This document shows, in pieces, positions 7,169 to 18,100 of a DNA stretch of 64,000 bases. Numbering within the stretch: position 1 is the first letter of the stretch; every line of letters begins with the position of its first letter. Origin of the DNA: Rikenellaceae bacterium (GTDB lineage: Bacteria > Bacteroidota > Bacteroidia > Bacteroidales > Rikenellaceae); NCBI GenBank assembly GCA_015060045.1, contig SUZH01000008.1, positions 1 to 64,000 of the forward strand, given 5' to 3'. Both the position numbers and the translations under genes were made by a program. The notes under the pieces were generated by a model. The model saw only the letters and a program-made list of their open reading frames with translations, was not told the origin of the DNA and did no database searches.

Positions 7169-9250
7169 ATGATAAAGAGACAACTACTGACGCTGCTTTT
7201 TGCCTGCACTTTCGCGGGTGGCCTTTTCGCGCAACAGCCTTGGTTTAAGGATCGCGATCTGACCCTGACGGGTGTCTACTACTACCCCGAGCATTGGGAG
7301 GATAGCCAGTGGGAGCGTGATCTGAAGCAGATCCGCGACCTGGGTTTCGAGTTTGTGCACTTTGCCGAGTTCGCCTGGGCGCAGTTGGAGCCTGAAGAGG
7401 GTAAGTATGACTTCGCCTGGCTGGATCGTGCCGTGGCGCTGGCTGCCAAGTATGATCTGAAGGTGATCATGTGTACCTCGACCGCAACGCCGCCCGTTTG
7501 GCTCAGCCGTAAATACCCCGAAATCCTGGTGCGTAATGAGCAGGGTATTGCGCTGGATCACGGTGCGCGTCAGCACGCTTCGTTCGCTTCGCCCCTCTAC
7601 CGCGAGTTGGCCTACAAGATGATCGAGAAGCTGGCCGAGCACTACGGTTCGGATCCGCGCATCATCGGCTGGCAGCTCGATAACGAGCCGGCCGTGCAGT
7701 TTGACTACAACCCGAAGGCCGAGTTGGGCTATCGCGATTTTCTGCGTAAGAAGTACAACAACGATATCCAGGCGCTGAATGCTGCCTGGGGCACCTCGTT
7801 CTGGAGTGAGGTCTACTCCTCATTCGATGAGATTACCCTTCCCAAACCTGCCCAGATGTTCATGAATCACCACCAGATTCTGGACTATCGCCGTTTTGCA
7901 GCAGCCCAGACCAACGAGTTCTTGGATGCACAGTGCTTATTAATAAAGAAGTATGCCAAGAATCAGTGGGTGACGACGAACTACATCCCCAACTACGAGG
8001 AGGGCCATATCGGTGGCAGCCCTACGTTTGATTTTCAGTGCTACACGCGTTATATGGTATATGGTGATAACGAGGGTATCGGTCGTCGCGGTTATCGCGT
8101 CGGTAATCCGCTGCGTATCGCCCTGGCCAACGACTTCTTCCGCCCGATTCAGGGAACCTATGGCGTGATGGAGTTGCAGCCCGGTCAGGTAAATTGGGGC
8201 ACGATCAACCCGCAGCCGCTGCCGGGTGCTGTGCGCCTCTGGCTGTGGAGCGTCTTTGCCGGTGGCAGCGACTTTATCTGCACCTACCGCTATCGTCAGC
8301 CCCTCTTTGGCACGGAGCAGTACCACTACGGTATTGTCGGTACGGATGGCGTGACGGTGACGCCGGGTGGTCATGAGTACGCGCAATTTATGCGCGAGAT
8401 CAAGTCGCTGCGCGGGCAGGTAGGTGAGCGTGAGGCGAAGCCCGCCGACTATACGGCTCGTCGCACGGCGATTCTCTTCAACCACGAAAATTCGTGGAGC
8501 ATCGAGCGCCAAAAGCAGAATGCGACGTGGAACACGATGGGCCATATCGAGAAGTACTACCGCACGCTGAAGTCGTTTGGTGCGCCTGTCGATTTTATCA
8601 CCGAGGCAAAAGATTTTACGGATTATCGCGTCATGATCGTGCCGGCGTATCAGCTGGCAGATAAGGCGCTGGTGGATCGTTGGATCGCCTACGTGAAGCA
8701 GGGCGGAAATCTGGTTGTCACCTGCCGTACGGCGCAGAAGGATCGCTATGGTCGTCTGCCCGAAGCTCCGTTTGGTTCGATGATCGATCCTCTGACGGGC
8801 AACGAGATGGAGTTCTACGACCTGCTGCTTCCCGAGGATAAGGGCGTGGTCGAGATGGATGGCAAGCGCTATGCCTGGAATACCTGGGGTGAGATTCTGA
8901 AGCCCGGTAAGGGCGTTCAGGTGTGGGCTACCTACGACGAGGAGTTCTATGCCGGTAAGCCCGCCATCACGAGTCGTCGCCTGGGACGCGGTACGGTGAC
9001 CTATGTGGGCGTCGATAGCGCCGACGGCTCGCTCGAAAGAGAGGTGCTGAAGAAGCTCTATGCCGAGCTGGAGATTCCGGTGATGGATCTTCCCTATGGC
9101 GTGACGATGGAGTATCGCAACGGTATGGGTATTGTGCTTAATTACAGCGATAGACCCTATCGTTTCGAGCTTCCGAAGGGGGCTAAGAAGTTGATCGGCG
9201 AAGAGGCGATTCCCACGGCAGGCGTCCTGGTTTTCTCGATTGCCGAATAA
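7169..9250 (+). CDS. GH42 beta-galactosidase
   Basis: I place the start at ATG 7169 rather than the 7061 of the ORF track, because the signal peptide 'MIKRQLLTLLFACTFAGGLFAQ' begins there and the longer version runs into GH43. The 693-aa product is a GH42 (beta/alpha)8 enzyme: 'LTGVYYYPEHW' opens the barrel, Glu173 in 'QLDNEPAV' is the probable acid/base and Glu335 in 'MELQPGQ' the nucleophile. A trimerisation-like domain and a beta domain follow. It would remove terminal beta-galactose from galactan side chains of RG-I. The signal peptide indicates action in the periplasm, unlike many cytoplasmic GH42 enzymes. Confidence 0.92.
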   Translation: MIKRQLLTLLFACTFAGGLFAQQPWFKDRDLTLTGVYYYPEHWEDSQWERDLKQIRDLGFEFVHFAEFAWAQLEPEEGKYDFAWLDRAVALAAKYDLKVIMCTSTATPPVWLSRKYPEILVRNEQGIALDHGARQHASFASPLYRELAYKMIEKLAEHYGSDPRIIGWQLDNEPAVQFDYNPKAELGYRDFLRKKYNNDIQALNAAWGTSFWSEVYSSFDEITLPKPAQMFMNHHQILDYRRFAAAQTNEFLDAQCLLIKKYAKNQWVTTNYIPNYEEGHIGGSPTFDFQCYTRYMVYGDNEGIGRRGYRVGNPLRIALANDFFRPIQGTYGVMELQPGQVNWGTINPQPLPGAVRLWLWSVFAGGSDFICTYRYRQPLFGTEQYHYGIVGTDGVTVTPGGHEYAQFMREIKSLRGQVGEREAKPADYTARRTAILFNHENSWSIERQKQNATWNTMGHIEKYYRTLKSFGAPVDFITEAKDFTDYRVMIVPAYQLADKALVDRWIAYVKQGGNLVVTCRTAQKDRYGRLPEAPFGSMIDPLTGNEMEFYDLLLPEDKGVVEMDGKRYAWNTWGEILKPGKGVQVWATYDEEFYAGKPAITSRRLGRGTVTYVGVDSADGSLEREVLKKLYAELEIPVMDLPYGVTMEYRNGMGIVLNYSDRPYRFELPKGAKKLIGEEAIPTAGVLVFSIAE

Positions 9251-9287
9251 ATACAGATAACCAACCTTGAAACAACCCAACAGAACG

Positions 9288-12056
9288 ATGAAGAAGCTGT
9301 TACTTTTGATCCTTGCGATGATCGGCGTGTGGAGCGTGGAGGCTCAACCGACCGAACGCATCTATCTGAGTGGTACCGATGTCGAGCATCCTCGTACCTG
9401 GGACTTCTATTGTTCGGCCGGACAGAATAGCGGCGCATGGCGCACGATCCAGGTGCCGAGCTGCTGGGAGCAGCAGGGCTATGGTGCCTATACCTATGGC
9501 CGCTTTTACCGTACTAAGGGGTTGAAGCCGAGCACCGAGACGGGTCGTTACCGCACGACCTTCAAGGTGCCCAAGGGCGGCCATTACCGCCTCGTCTTCG
9601 AGGGCTCGATGACCGACACCCAGGTGTGGATCGACGGCAAGCAGGTTGGCCCTGTGCATCAGGGTGGCTTTACCGAATTTTCCTACGATGTGACCCCCTT
9701 CATTCGCCCCAACAAGGTGCAGATGCTGGAGGTGCTGGTCAGCAAGGAGTCGGCCAACGCGAGTGTGAATGAGGCGGAGCGCCGAGCCGATTGGTGGCTC
9801 TTTGGCGGTATCTATCGCCCCGTATATATCGAGGTGATGCCCAAGGCGCACATTAGCCATGTGGCGATCGATGCCCGTGCTACGGGTGAGATTTATGCCG
9901 AGGTGAAGGCTACGACGGATAGCCCCGTGTCGCTTTCGATCGATGGCGAAAAGGTGGCCTACAACGTCGAGAAGGGTTGCTGGATCTATCCCAACCCCAA
10001 GTTGTGGACCCCCGAAACACCGCACCTCTACAAGGCGACCTTTACGTTGGGCGAGGAGGGACATAGCGTGTCGTATAAGATTGGTTTCCGCACGATAGAA
10101 TTCCGCGCCAACGACGGTATTTATCTGAATGGTACGCGCCTGGTCGTGAAGGGTACGAATCGCCACTGCTTCCATCCCGAGACGGCTCGCGCCTTGAGCC
10201 CGGCCATGAGCCTGAAGGATGCGCAGCTCATCAAGGCGATGAATATGAACGCCGTGCGTAGTCACTACCCCTCGGATCGTCACTTCCTCGAGGTGTGCGA
10301 CTCGATCGGTCTGTTGTATTTCGACGAGCTGCCTGGCTGGCAGACCCGCTACGATAACGAGACGGCTGCCCGTATCGTGGAGGAGTTTATCGCCCGCGAT
10401 GTGAATTATCCCTCGATCTATATTTGGAGCAACGGTAACGAGGGCGGTTGGAATCGCTCGATCGACCACCGCTTTGCCGAACTCGATATCCAAAAACGCA
10501 AGGTGGTACACCCCTGGAGCGACTTCCAGGGCATTGATACCCACCACTATCCCGCCTATCAGACGGGCATCTACCGCCTGCAAAACGGTCAGCATGTCTT
10601 TATGCCTACGGAGTTCCTGCATGGGCGTTACGACCGTGGCCAGGGTGCCGCTTTGGAGGATATGTGGTCGCATTGGACGCGTTCGCCCCTCTTTGCGGGT
10701 GGCTACATTTGGGCCTACGTCGATGAGGCGATTCGTCGCACCGACCTGCCTACGGGTAACTCCGCAGGGAAGCACTTCGGCGAGCCGGGCTTCGATATCA
10801 AAGATTGCCTGCTCGACAGCGATGGCGCACATGGCCCTGACGGCTGTATGGATCCCTACCGCCAGAAGGAGGCGAGCTTCTATACGATCCGCGAGGTGTG
10901 GAGCCCGATCTACATCGACCGCCTCCATGTGAACCCCTCGTTCGATGGTCGCGTGCTGGTGTCGAACCGCTACCTCTTTACCAACCTGGCCGATTGCAGC
11001 ATGGCTTACCGTGTGAAGAGCTTTGCAGGTAAGGTGCTCGACGAAGGCAAGGTAGCGCTGCCGGCGATTGCCCCGGGCGAGAGTGCCTATGCGCGCTTCG
11101 AACTGCCCGCGCGTTTTGGCGAGGGTGATGTGCTGGAGCTTGTGGCGTATGATCACCACGGCATGGAGGTCTGCAACTGGACAGCTCCGATTCAGCGTGC
11201 CGATGCGCAGCAGATTGTCGGCAAGAGGGATCGCAACGCGAAGAAGATCACCTTCAACGAGCAGGGTATCTTCTCGGTGGATGGCCTCGTAGGCCCCTTC
11301 CCCGTGGGTATTGAGGTCGAGGTGCGCAACCACGCGGAGCGCACCGAGGCCGATGGTACGGTCGTGAATACCTTCTGGTACAAGGGCGGTATCGACAGCA
11401 TCGAGTGGCGACAAACGCCCGATGGCCTGTTGCACATGGATGCCGTGGTGCTCAACGATGAGCGCGGACACGGCATGCATCCCTTCCTCACGGCCGAGAG
11501 CCAGTGGGTGCTGGGTCTTACGTTTGAGTATCCCGAGGCGGTGGTGGATAGCGTGCGCTGGGTTGGTCGCGGTCCTTATCGCGTCTGGAAAAACCGCCTC
11601 AAGGGGCAGCATTTCGGCGCTTGGTCATTGGCCTATAACAATACGATTACGGGTAGTTACAACACCCCGAATCCGCCGCTCTATCCCGAGTTTAAGGGCT
11701 ATCGCAGCGATCTGCGCTGGATGGAGATGGTACCGAAAAAGGGTTGCCCGTGGCGTGTTTATACGCTCAACGAGGGGATGTATCTGCGCCTCTTCACGCC
11801 CGAAGAACCGGTAGATCAGACGGCCGGCGAGATGGGTGGTCTGCAGGAACTGCAGCCGCGTAAGCAGGAGAAGAGCATGGTCCCCTTCCCGGCAGGAGAT
11901 ATTTCGTTCCTGCTCTCGATTCCGCCGATCCAGAGCTACAAACCGCTCGAACAGCTGGGCCCCGAAAGCCAACCCTACAACATCCGCATTAAGCCCGGTG
12001 ATGATGGCTTCCGCATCCGCCTGGTGTTTGATTTTGATTCGGAGGAACGCATCTAA
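9288..12056 (+). CDS. GH2 beta-galactosidase
   Basis: The start is set at ATG 9288 (signal peptide 'MKKLLLLILAMIGVWSVEAQ'); the track's TTG at 9267 adds seven residues that do not fit. The 922-aa protein has the GH2 order of sugar-binding domain, immunoglobulin-like domain, TIM barrel and C-terminal beta domains. Glu385 in 'WSNGNEGGW' is the expected acid/base and Glu442 in 'PTEFLHG' the nucleophile. GH2 covers beta-galactosidase, beta-glucuronidase and beta-mannosidase. The LacZ-like build and the neighbouring GH42 favour galactose. It lies 37 bp after GH42. Confidence 0.85.
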   Translation: MKKLLLLILAMIGVWSVEAQPTERIYLSGTDVEHPRTWDFYCSAGQNSGAWRTIQVPSCWEQQGYGAYTYGRFYRTKGLKPSTETGRYRTTFKVPKGGHYRLVFEGSMTDTQVWIDGKQVGPVHQGGFTEFSYDVTPFIRPNKVQMLEVLVSKESANASVNEAERRADWWLFGGIYRPVYIEVMPKAHISHVAIDARATGEIYAEVKATTDSPVSLSIDGEKVAYNVEKGCWIYPNPKLWTPETPHLYKATFTLGEEGHSVSYKIGFRTIEFRANDGIYLNGTRLVVKGTNRHCFHPETARALSPAMSLKDAQLIKAMNMNAVRSHYPSDRHFLEVCDSIGLLYFDELPGWQTRYDNETAARIVEEFIARDVNYPSIYIWSNGNEGGWNRSIDHRFAELDIQKRKVVHPWSDFQGIDTHHYPAYQTGIYRLQNGQHVFMPTEFLHGRYDRGQGAALEDMWSHWTRSPLFAGGYIWAYVDEAIRRTDLPTGNSAGKHFGEPGFDIKDCLLDSDGAHGPDGCMDPYRQKEASFYTIREVWSPIYIDRLHVNPSFDGRVLVSNRYLFTNLADCSMAYRVKSFAGKVLDEGKVALPAIAPGESAYARFELPARFGEGDVLELVAYDHHGMEVCNWTAPIQRADAQQIVGKRDRNAKKITFNEQGIFSVDGLVGPFPVGIEVEVRNHAERTEADGTVVNTFWYKGGIDSIEWRQTPDGLLHMDAVVLNDERGHGMHPFLTAESQWVLGLTFEYPEAVVDSVRWVGRGPYRVWKNRLKGQHFGAWSLAYNNTITGSYNTPNPPLYPEFKGYRSDLRWMEMVPKKGCPWRVYTLNEGMYLRLFTPEEPVDQTAGEMGGLQELQPRKQEKSMVPFPAGDISFLLSIPPIQSYKPLEQLGPESQPYNIRIKPGDDGFRIRLVFDFDSEERI

Positions 12057-12071
12057 ACGATTGGATTGATT

Positions 12072-13694
12072 ATGAAGCAATTGTTGATGATATTGTTGGC
12101 CGTGTGCTCGGCGCTGACCCTCTCGGCGCAGGAGTCGCTGATCCTGCACTACGATTTCCGCGATGTGCAGGGCCATACGGTCGTGGATCAGAGTGCTTCG
12201 CACTTCGACGGCAAGCTGTGCGGCTCGGCCGTGGTGGATGCCGAGGGTATCTATCTTGGCAACGAGAACGGTTACCTTGATCTCGGCGAGGAGATTGGTA
12301 AGCGCCTGCAGCAGTCGCGCCAATTTACGGTGGCCGTGCGCTACAAGGTGGACAGTGAGGCTTCGCTCAAGGGGCAGGGCTACTTCCTGTGGGCCTTCTC
12401 GACCCTGGAGCTGAACACCTTCACCGAGGGTCGCTACCATGCCTACAAGCTCAACATCCAGCGAGCCGAGAACTCGGTGGGTGGCTGGAAGAACGAGACC
12501 TTGATGGATCTGGGTAAGGCCTCAGCGAAGGGCGAGTGGCAGTATGTGGTCTATACGCAGAACGATGACGAGGGCCGCTTGTTCCTCAATGGTCGCCTCG
12601 TAGCCTTCAACAACGCCATGTTCACGATGAGCGAGACCTTTCCCACGGAGGCTCCCCGCTATAATTGGATGGGGCGTGCTCCGTTTAAGGGCGACTCCTA
12701 TTTGAAGGGTGCGCACCTCGCGGATGTACGCATCTACACGACGGCGCTGACCGAAAAGGAGATTCGCATGCTCTACAACGAGGTGCAGCAGAGCGATTTG
12801 AGCCGTCACAACTTTATGTACACGGGGCAATCGAAGAACCGCCGTATCTTCAAGGTCGAGGGCGGCGAGATCGTGTGGCGCTACGACAACGTCGCAGGCC
12901 GTGGCGAGATCAGCGATGCCGTGCTGATGGATGACGGCCATATCCTGATCGCCGACCAATACGGCATTGCTGAGCTGGACGAGGCGGGTACCGAGCTTTG
13001 GCGCATGGAGGTTCCCAAGGGTACGGAGGTGCACACCGTGCAGCCCATCGGTACGGAGCATGTGGTTTATGTGCTGAATGCCAAGCCGGCCAAGGCGGTC
13101 GTGATGAACATCAAGAAGCAGAAGACCGTGCAGGAGTTTGAACTGCCCTACGAGGAGAAGGGTAGCGTGCATGGGCAATTCCGCAACGCCCGCCTCACGC
13201 GCCGGGGTACGCTCCTCGTATCGAATATGGCGATGGGCTTCGTGGCCGAATATACGGCTAAAGGCAAGGAGCTCAATCGCTGGGAGCTCTTCGGCCCCTG
13301 GTCGGCTACGGAGCTCGAGAACGGTAATATCCTCATGGTGGGTCGCAAGGGTCCCGTGAAGGAGATTACGCGCGAGGGCGAGGTGGTTTGGGAGACCGAT
13401 GCCGTGAAGTTCGGGCTGAAGAATCCGCAGAAGGCCTATCGTCTGAAGAATGGAAATATGGTGATTACCAATTGGTTCAATGAGTGGAACAAGCAGGATG
13501 TGGCGACCTTTAACCCACGTCGTGCTCCGCTTCAGATGATCGAGCTCACGCCCGATGAAAAGGTCGTGTGGGAGGTCTCCTCGTGGTCGGAGGATAAGAA
13601 CTTAGGCCCTGCAACCACCTTCCAACTGCTGGATGAGCCGGTGGTGCGCAGTGCGTGTCGATTTGGAAAATTTGGAGATAAAACGAAAAAATAG
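12072..13694 (+). CDS. Secreted LamG-domain plus beta-propeller protein
   Basis: This 540-aa protein (ATG 12072) has a signal peptide ending 'TLSAQ', then a concanavalin/LamG-like domain (about 20-240: 'LHYDFRDVQGHTVVDQSA', 'ADVRIYTTALTEKEIRMLYN'). A PQQ/arylsulfotransferase-like propeller (about 265-535) follows, with repeats such as 'GGEIVWRYDN', 'GTELWRMEVP' and 'GEVVWETDAVKFG'. I see no catalytic motif for either half. It could bind pectin through LamG while the propeller binds or modifies a ligand. It sits 15 bp after GH2 and 6 bp before the DUF362 gene, inside the PUL operon, so a role in RG-I use is likely but unspecified. Confidence 0.75.
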   Translation: MKQLLMILLAVCSALTLSAQESLILHYDFRDVQGHTVVDQSASHFDGKLCGSAVVDAEGIYLGNENGYLDLGEEIGKRLQQSRQFTVAVRYKVDSEASLKGQGYFLWAFSTLELNTFTEGRYHAYKLNIQRAENSVGGWKNETLMDLGKASAKGEWQYVVYTQNDDEGRLFLNGRLVAFNNAMFTMSETFPTEAPRYNWMGRAPFKGDSYLKGAHLADVRIYTTALTEKEIRMLYNEVQQSDLSRHNFMYTGQSKNRRIFKVEGGEIVWRYDNVAGRGEISDAVLMDDGHILIADQYGIAELDEAGTELWRMEVPKGTEVHTVQPIGTEHVVYVLNAKPAKAVVMNIKKQKTVQEFELPYEEKGSVHGQFRNARLTRRGTLLVSNMAMGFVAEYTAKGKELNRWELFGPWSATELENGNILMVGRKGPVKEITREGEVVWETDAVKFGLKNPQKAYRLKNGNMVITNWFNEWNKQDVATFNPRRAPLQMIELTPDEKVVWEVSSWSEDKNLGPATTFQLLDEPVVRSACRFGKFGDKTKK

Positions 13695-13700
13695 TCAGCT

Positions 13701-14939
13701 ATGAAACGAATGTTATTGCTCGCGGTTGCGCTATGCACCGCATGGGGCGTGACGGCACAACCCCGTCTGCATGTCGGCCCGAATGAGCCGATTGGCGAGC
13801 CCGTAGGTATCAACAAGGGGCGTGTGGCTTGGATTCATAACCCGGGTGTTGCGACCTGGGACGGCGAGACGGGCTTCTGGGTTGAGGAGCGTTGGAACGA
13901 CCAGCAGAAGGCGGACGCGATGGTGCGCCAGGCGGTGATGACCCTGGCCGGCAAAAAGTCGCCGAAGGCTGCCTGGAAGGCACTCTTCAAGAACTTCAAC
14001 CAGCGCCACGGCAAGGGCAATGTGGGCTATAAGGAGGGTGAGAAGATCGCTATCAAGCTCAACATGAACAACGCCATTACCCACCGCGAGACGATCGAGC
14101 TGAACTCGTCGCCCTATGTGACGCTGGCGCTGCTGCGCTCGCTCATTGGCGATGGCGGCGTGCGTGAGGAGGATGTGATCGTCTGCGAGCCGAGCCGTGC
14201 CATTACGGATAGTATCTACAACCGTTGCCACCGCGAGTTCCCCGAGGTGGTCTTCATCGACAACCTCGGTGGCGAGGGTCGTCTCAAGTGCGAGTACTAC
14301 CCCGAGCAGCTGAAATATTCGGTCGATAACGGTAAGATGGCGCGCGGCCTGGCCAAGTGCATCGTCGATTCGGAGTACCTGATTAACTCGGCCCTCTTGA
14401 AGACCCACAAGGGTCCGGGCGTGACGCTCACGGCCAAAAATTGGTACGGTGCAACCGATATCAACCTCATGTGGCGCATGAATGCCCACAACGGCATCAG
14501 CCCCGATAAGCGCCACGGCAAGCCGAGCTACAAGACGATGGTCGATTGGATCGGCCACAAGGACCTCGGTCAGAAGTGCCTCTTGTTCCTCATCGACGGC
14601 ACCTATGGCAGCCGCGATGTGAACGGTGCTCCCGCGCCGAAGTGGCAGAAGGCCCCCTTCAACGGCGAGTGGTGCTGCTCGATCATCGTTTCGCAGGACC
14701 CCTTGGCGTGCGATGTGGTGGGTATGGATCTCTTGATTCACGAGTGGCCCGAGTTCGGTAGTTTCAACTACTGCGACGAGTACCTGCGCGAGGCAGCGAT
14801 GATCCCCCATCCGGTGACTGGCGTAACCTACGATCCGGAGCGCGACGGCGAGCCTTTGACTGCCCCGCTCGGTTTGATGGAGCACGCCGACAAAAATCGA
14901 AACTACACGAAGCTGGATGTAGTTTATGTGAAGCAGTAA
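13701..14939 (+). CDS. Secreted DUF362 protein
   Basis: This 412-aa protein has a signal peptide ('AWGVTAQ'). The body matches the DUF362 pattern, with 'GEKIAIKLNMNN' early, 'DVIVCEPSRAITDSIY', a central 'INSALLKTHKGPGVTLTAKNWYG' and 'SQDPLACDVVGMDLL' late. DUF362 proteins elsewhere are often ferredoxin-linked, but I see no 4Fe-4S cysteine cluster here, and the signal peptide argues against a cytoplasmic redox role. The biochemical function is unknown. It is the last gene before the 204-bp gap that precedes susC and has the same orientation. Confidence 0.75.
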   Translation: MKRMLLLAVALCTAWGVTAQPRLHVGPNEPIGEPVGINKGRVAWIHNPGVATWDGETGFWVEERWNDQQKADAMVRQAVMTLAGKKSPKAAWKALFKNFNQRHGKGNVGYKEGEKIAIKLNMNNAITHRETIELNSSPYVTLALLRSLIGDGGVREEDVIVCEPSRAITDSIYNRCHREFPEVVFIDNLGGEGRLKCEYYPEQLKYSVDNGKMARGLAKCIVDSEYLINSALLKTHKGPGVTLTAKNWYGATDINLMWRMNAHNGISPDKRHGKPSYKTMVDWIGHKDLGQKCLLFLIDGTYGSRDVNGAPAPKWQKAPFNGEWCCSIIVSQDPLACDVVGMDLLIHEWPEFGSFNYCDEYLREAAMIPHPVTGVTYDPERDGEPLTAPLGLMEHADKNRNYTKLDVVYVKQ

Positions 14940-15034
14940 ATGTGCGCGAAATAGGCTAAAAAACGGATGGGTAAAATCAGAATAACAAAAAAAATAGCAG
15001 AAACACAAAAATAATTATCAAAACATGCGAAAAA

Positions 15035-15052
15035 TTGTACTTTTTTGCTTAA
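15035..15052 (+). promoter_or_regulatory. Weak candidate regulator site before susC
   Basis: TTGTACTTTTTTGCTTAA matches the GH43 site in 13 of 18 positions and reads toward susC, ending about 90 bp before its ATG. The T run makes chance resemblance more likely than at the other sites. Confidence 0.35.
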
Positions 15053-15143
15053 TTTTACTTTAGTAAATCACGCTAAGGGAGCATTAGGCAGAGGCGTGCA
15101 AAATTCGATAACTAACCTATTTACTAACTTAATAACTTTACGT

Positions 15144-18100
15144 ATGAAAGACAGAATTACAAGTCTGTTAGTCCGTTTCTCAAAACGGGCGTTCTTCGTC
15201 GCTTTGTTCTCAGTCTTGGCTATTGGTGCCATGGCGCAAAGCAAGTCCGTCTCGGGTACCGTGCTTGATAAGGCAGGGGAGTCCGTTATTGGCGCAAGTG
15301 TGGTAGTTAAGGGTACTACGATCGGTACTACCACCGGCGTTGACGGTAAGTTTACGCTTCAGAGCGTGCCCAACAACGGTACGCTGGAGGTGAGCTTCCT
15401 CGGTTACAAGACCGTGGAGGTTGCAGTTAACGGCCGCACGGCTTTTGAGGTTGTCCTCGAGGAGGATGCCGCTCAGCTCGATGAGGTTGTGGTTGTTGGT
15501 TACGGCGTGATGAAGAAGAGCGACGTGACGGGTGCTGTGGCACGTGTTACGTCGGAGGAGCTTACGAAGCGCCCCGTGAACAACGCATTCGAGGCTATGC
15601 AGGGTAAGATCGCCGGTGTGGATATCACCTCGAGCGAGCGCCCCGGTACGCTGGGTTCGGTTCGCATCCGTGGTGAGCGTTCGATCACGGCTTCGTCGTC
15701 GCCCCTCTACGTAGTAGACGGTGTGCCCCTGTCGGCCGGTGGTATCGAGACGATCAACCCGCGCGACATCGAGTCGATCGACGTACTGAAGGATGCTTCG
15801 TCGACCGCTATCTACGGTTCGCGTGGTGCCAACGGTGTTATCCTCGTGACGACGAAGCGCGGTAAGGCCGGTCAGCTCTCGCTGAACTACTCGGGTACGG
15901 TAACCCTGGAGAAGCTGATTGACAAGTCGCCTTCGATGTCGGCAAGCGACTACATCACGTGGCGTCGTTGGGCTTACCACAACAGCAACGAGGAGCTTTA
16001 TCCGCGTGGTGACGAGCCGAACTATGCAAAGGACCAGGATTACTTCTCGGGTGATGACTGGGCTTTGGCTAACATCAACAAGGGCTGGGAAGGTGGCAGC
16101 TGGGATGGTTCGAAGGTTTCGAACACCGATTGGGCTGACATGGTAACCCAGACCGGTGTGACGCACGAGCACACGATCAGCGGTAGCGCCGGTAATGAGA
16201 CCGCTCAGGCCTTCTTCTCGGTTGGTTACCTGAACAATCAGGGTACGCAGAAGGGTCAGGAGTACGAGCGTTACAACTTCGCTATGTCGGTTGACCTGCA
16301 GGTGAAGCCTTGGTTCAAGTTAGGTGGTTCGATCAACGGTTCGTGGTCGGTTCAGGACTACGGTTACTCGCGTACCGGTCAGTCGTCGAGCTCGGGCCCC
16401 GTCGATGTCTACAACGCATCGAAGGCTCTGCCGCGCTACACGGTTCCCTATGATGCTCAGGGTGATATCATAACGAACCCCGGTGGTTCTACGACGAATG
16501 CTTACACGGTGATCGACGAGTGGAAGAAGTCGAAGGATAACCGCCAGACCTTCCGCGCACTGGGTAGCTTCTACGGTTTGTTCGATTTCGGTAAGATGTG
16601 GCAGCCGCTGGAGGGCCTGACCTACAAGATTTCGTTCGGTCCCGACTTCCGTCACTATCGTCAGGGTATCTTCATCAGCAAGGATTCGGCTGTGAAGATG
16701 GGTTCGAAGAACTACGCTAAGCAGGGTACGAACCGCTACCTGGCTTGGACGCTGGACAACCAGATCAACTACAACCGTACGTTCAACAAGCATACGGTAG
16801 GTGTAACGTTGCTGCAGACCGCTTCGAAGTTCAGCAACGAGAGCAACTCGCAGAGCGCTAACGCTATCCCGAACGAGCAGTTCGAGTGGTACAACATGGG
16901 TAGCGTGGATATTACCGATGCTGCAACCTATGGCGCAGGTATGGGTACGGGTCTCTCGGAGAACCAGCTGACCTCGTACATGGCTCGTGTAAACTACTCG
17001 TTCGACAACCGCTACCTCTTGACCGTATCGGGTCGTTATGATGGTGCTTCGGTGCTGGCAAAGGGTAACAAGTGGTCGTTCTTCCCCTCGGCTGCCCTCG
17101 GTTGGCGTATCGACCAGGAGCAGTTCATGCAGGATGCTTCGTGGATCAACCAGTTGAAGCTTCGCGTTGGTTTCGGTGCAACGGGTAATGCCGCTGTAGG
17201 TGCCTATAAGACTCTGGGTCTGATTCAGGACTTCTTCGTACCGTTCGGTGCAACGGCCGTTCCGGGTTACGCCACCAACGAGCCCTACTACACGTCGGGT
17301 AGCGTTCAGATGGCCAACAAGGAGCTGGGCTGGGAGAAGACCACGCAGTATAACTATGGTGTTGACTTCGACTTCTTCGACGGTCGCATCGGTGGTACGT
17401 TGGATGTTTACCACTCGAAGACGACGGATCTGTTGCTCAACATGACGATCCCGACCCTGACCGGTTTCTCGTCGACGCTGGCTAACATCGGTGCTACGAA
17501 GAACTTTGGTGTTGACCTGTCGCTGAACCTCGTTCCCGTTCGCACGAAGAACTTCGAGTGGATTTCGACCATCAACGCTGCTTACCAGAAGGACGAGATC
17601 GTTGAGTTGGCTAACGGCAAGCAGGACGATATCGGTAACAAGTGGTTCATCGGTGAGTCGATCAACGTACACTTCGGTATCGAGAATGACGGTCTGTGGC
17701 AGTACGGTGACGAGGAGGAGATGGCCAAGTTCAACGCTAACGGTGAGGACTTCGAGCCCGGTAAGGTTAAGCCGGTTGACCAGAATGGTGACTACAAGAT
17801 CGACGACTCGGACCGTAAGATCCTTGGTAACAAGAACCCGAAGTTCGTATTGGGTTGGTCGAATACCTTCGCTTGGAAGGGTCTTGAGCTGGGTATCGAG
17901 ATGTATGGTCGCTTCGGCTACATGGTAAGCGCCGGTGCTGAGGGTCAGCTCGGTATGTACAACCAGCGTGAGATCGACTACTGGACGCCCGATAACCCGA
18001 ATGCCGATTATCAGAAGCCTATCTACAGCCAGTCGGGTGGTGATGCTTACTCAAGCCTGCTCGGTCTGAAGAAGGCATCGTTCCTTAAGCTGCGCAACAT

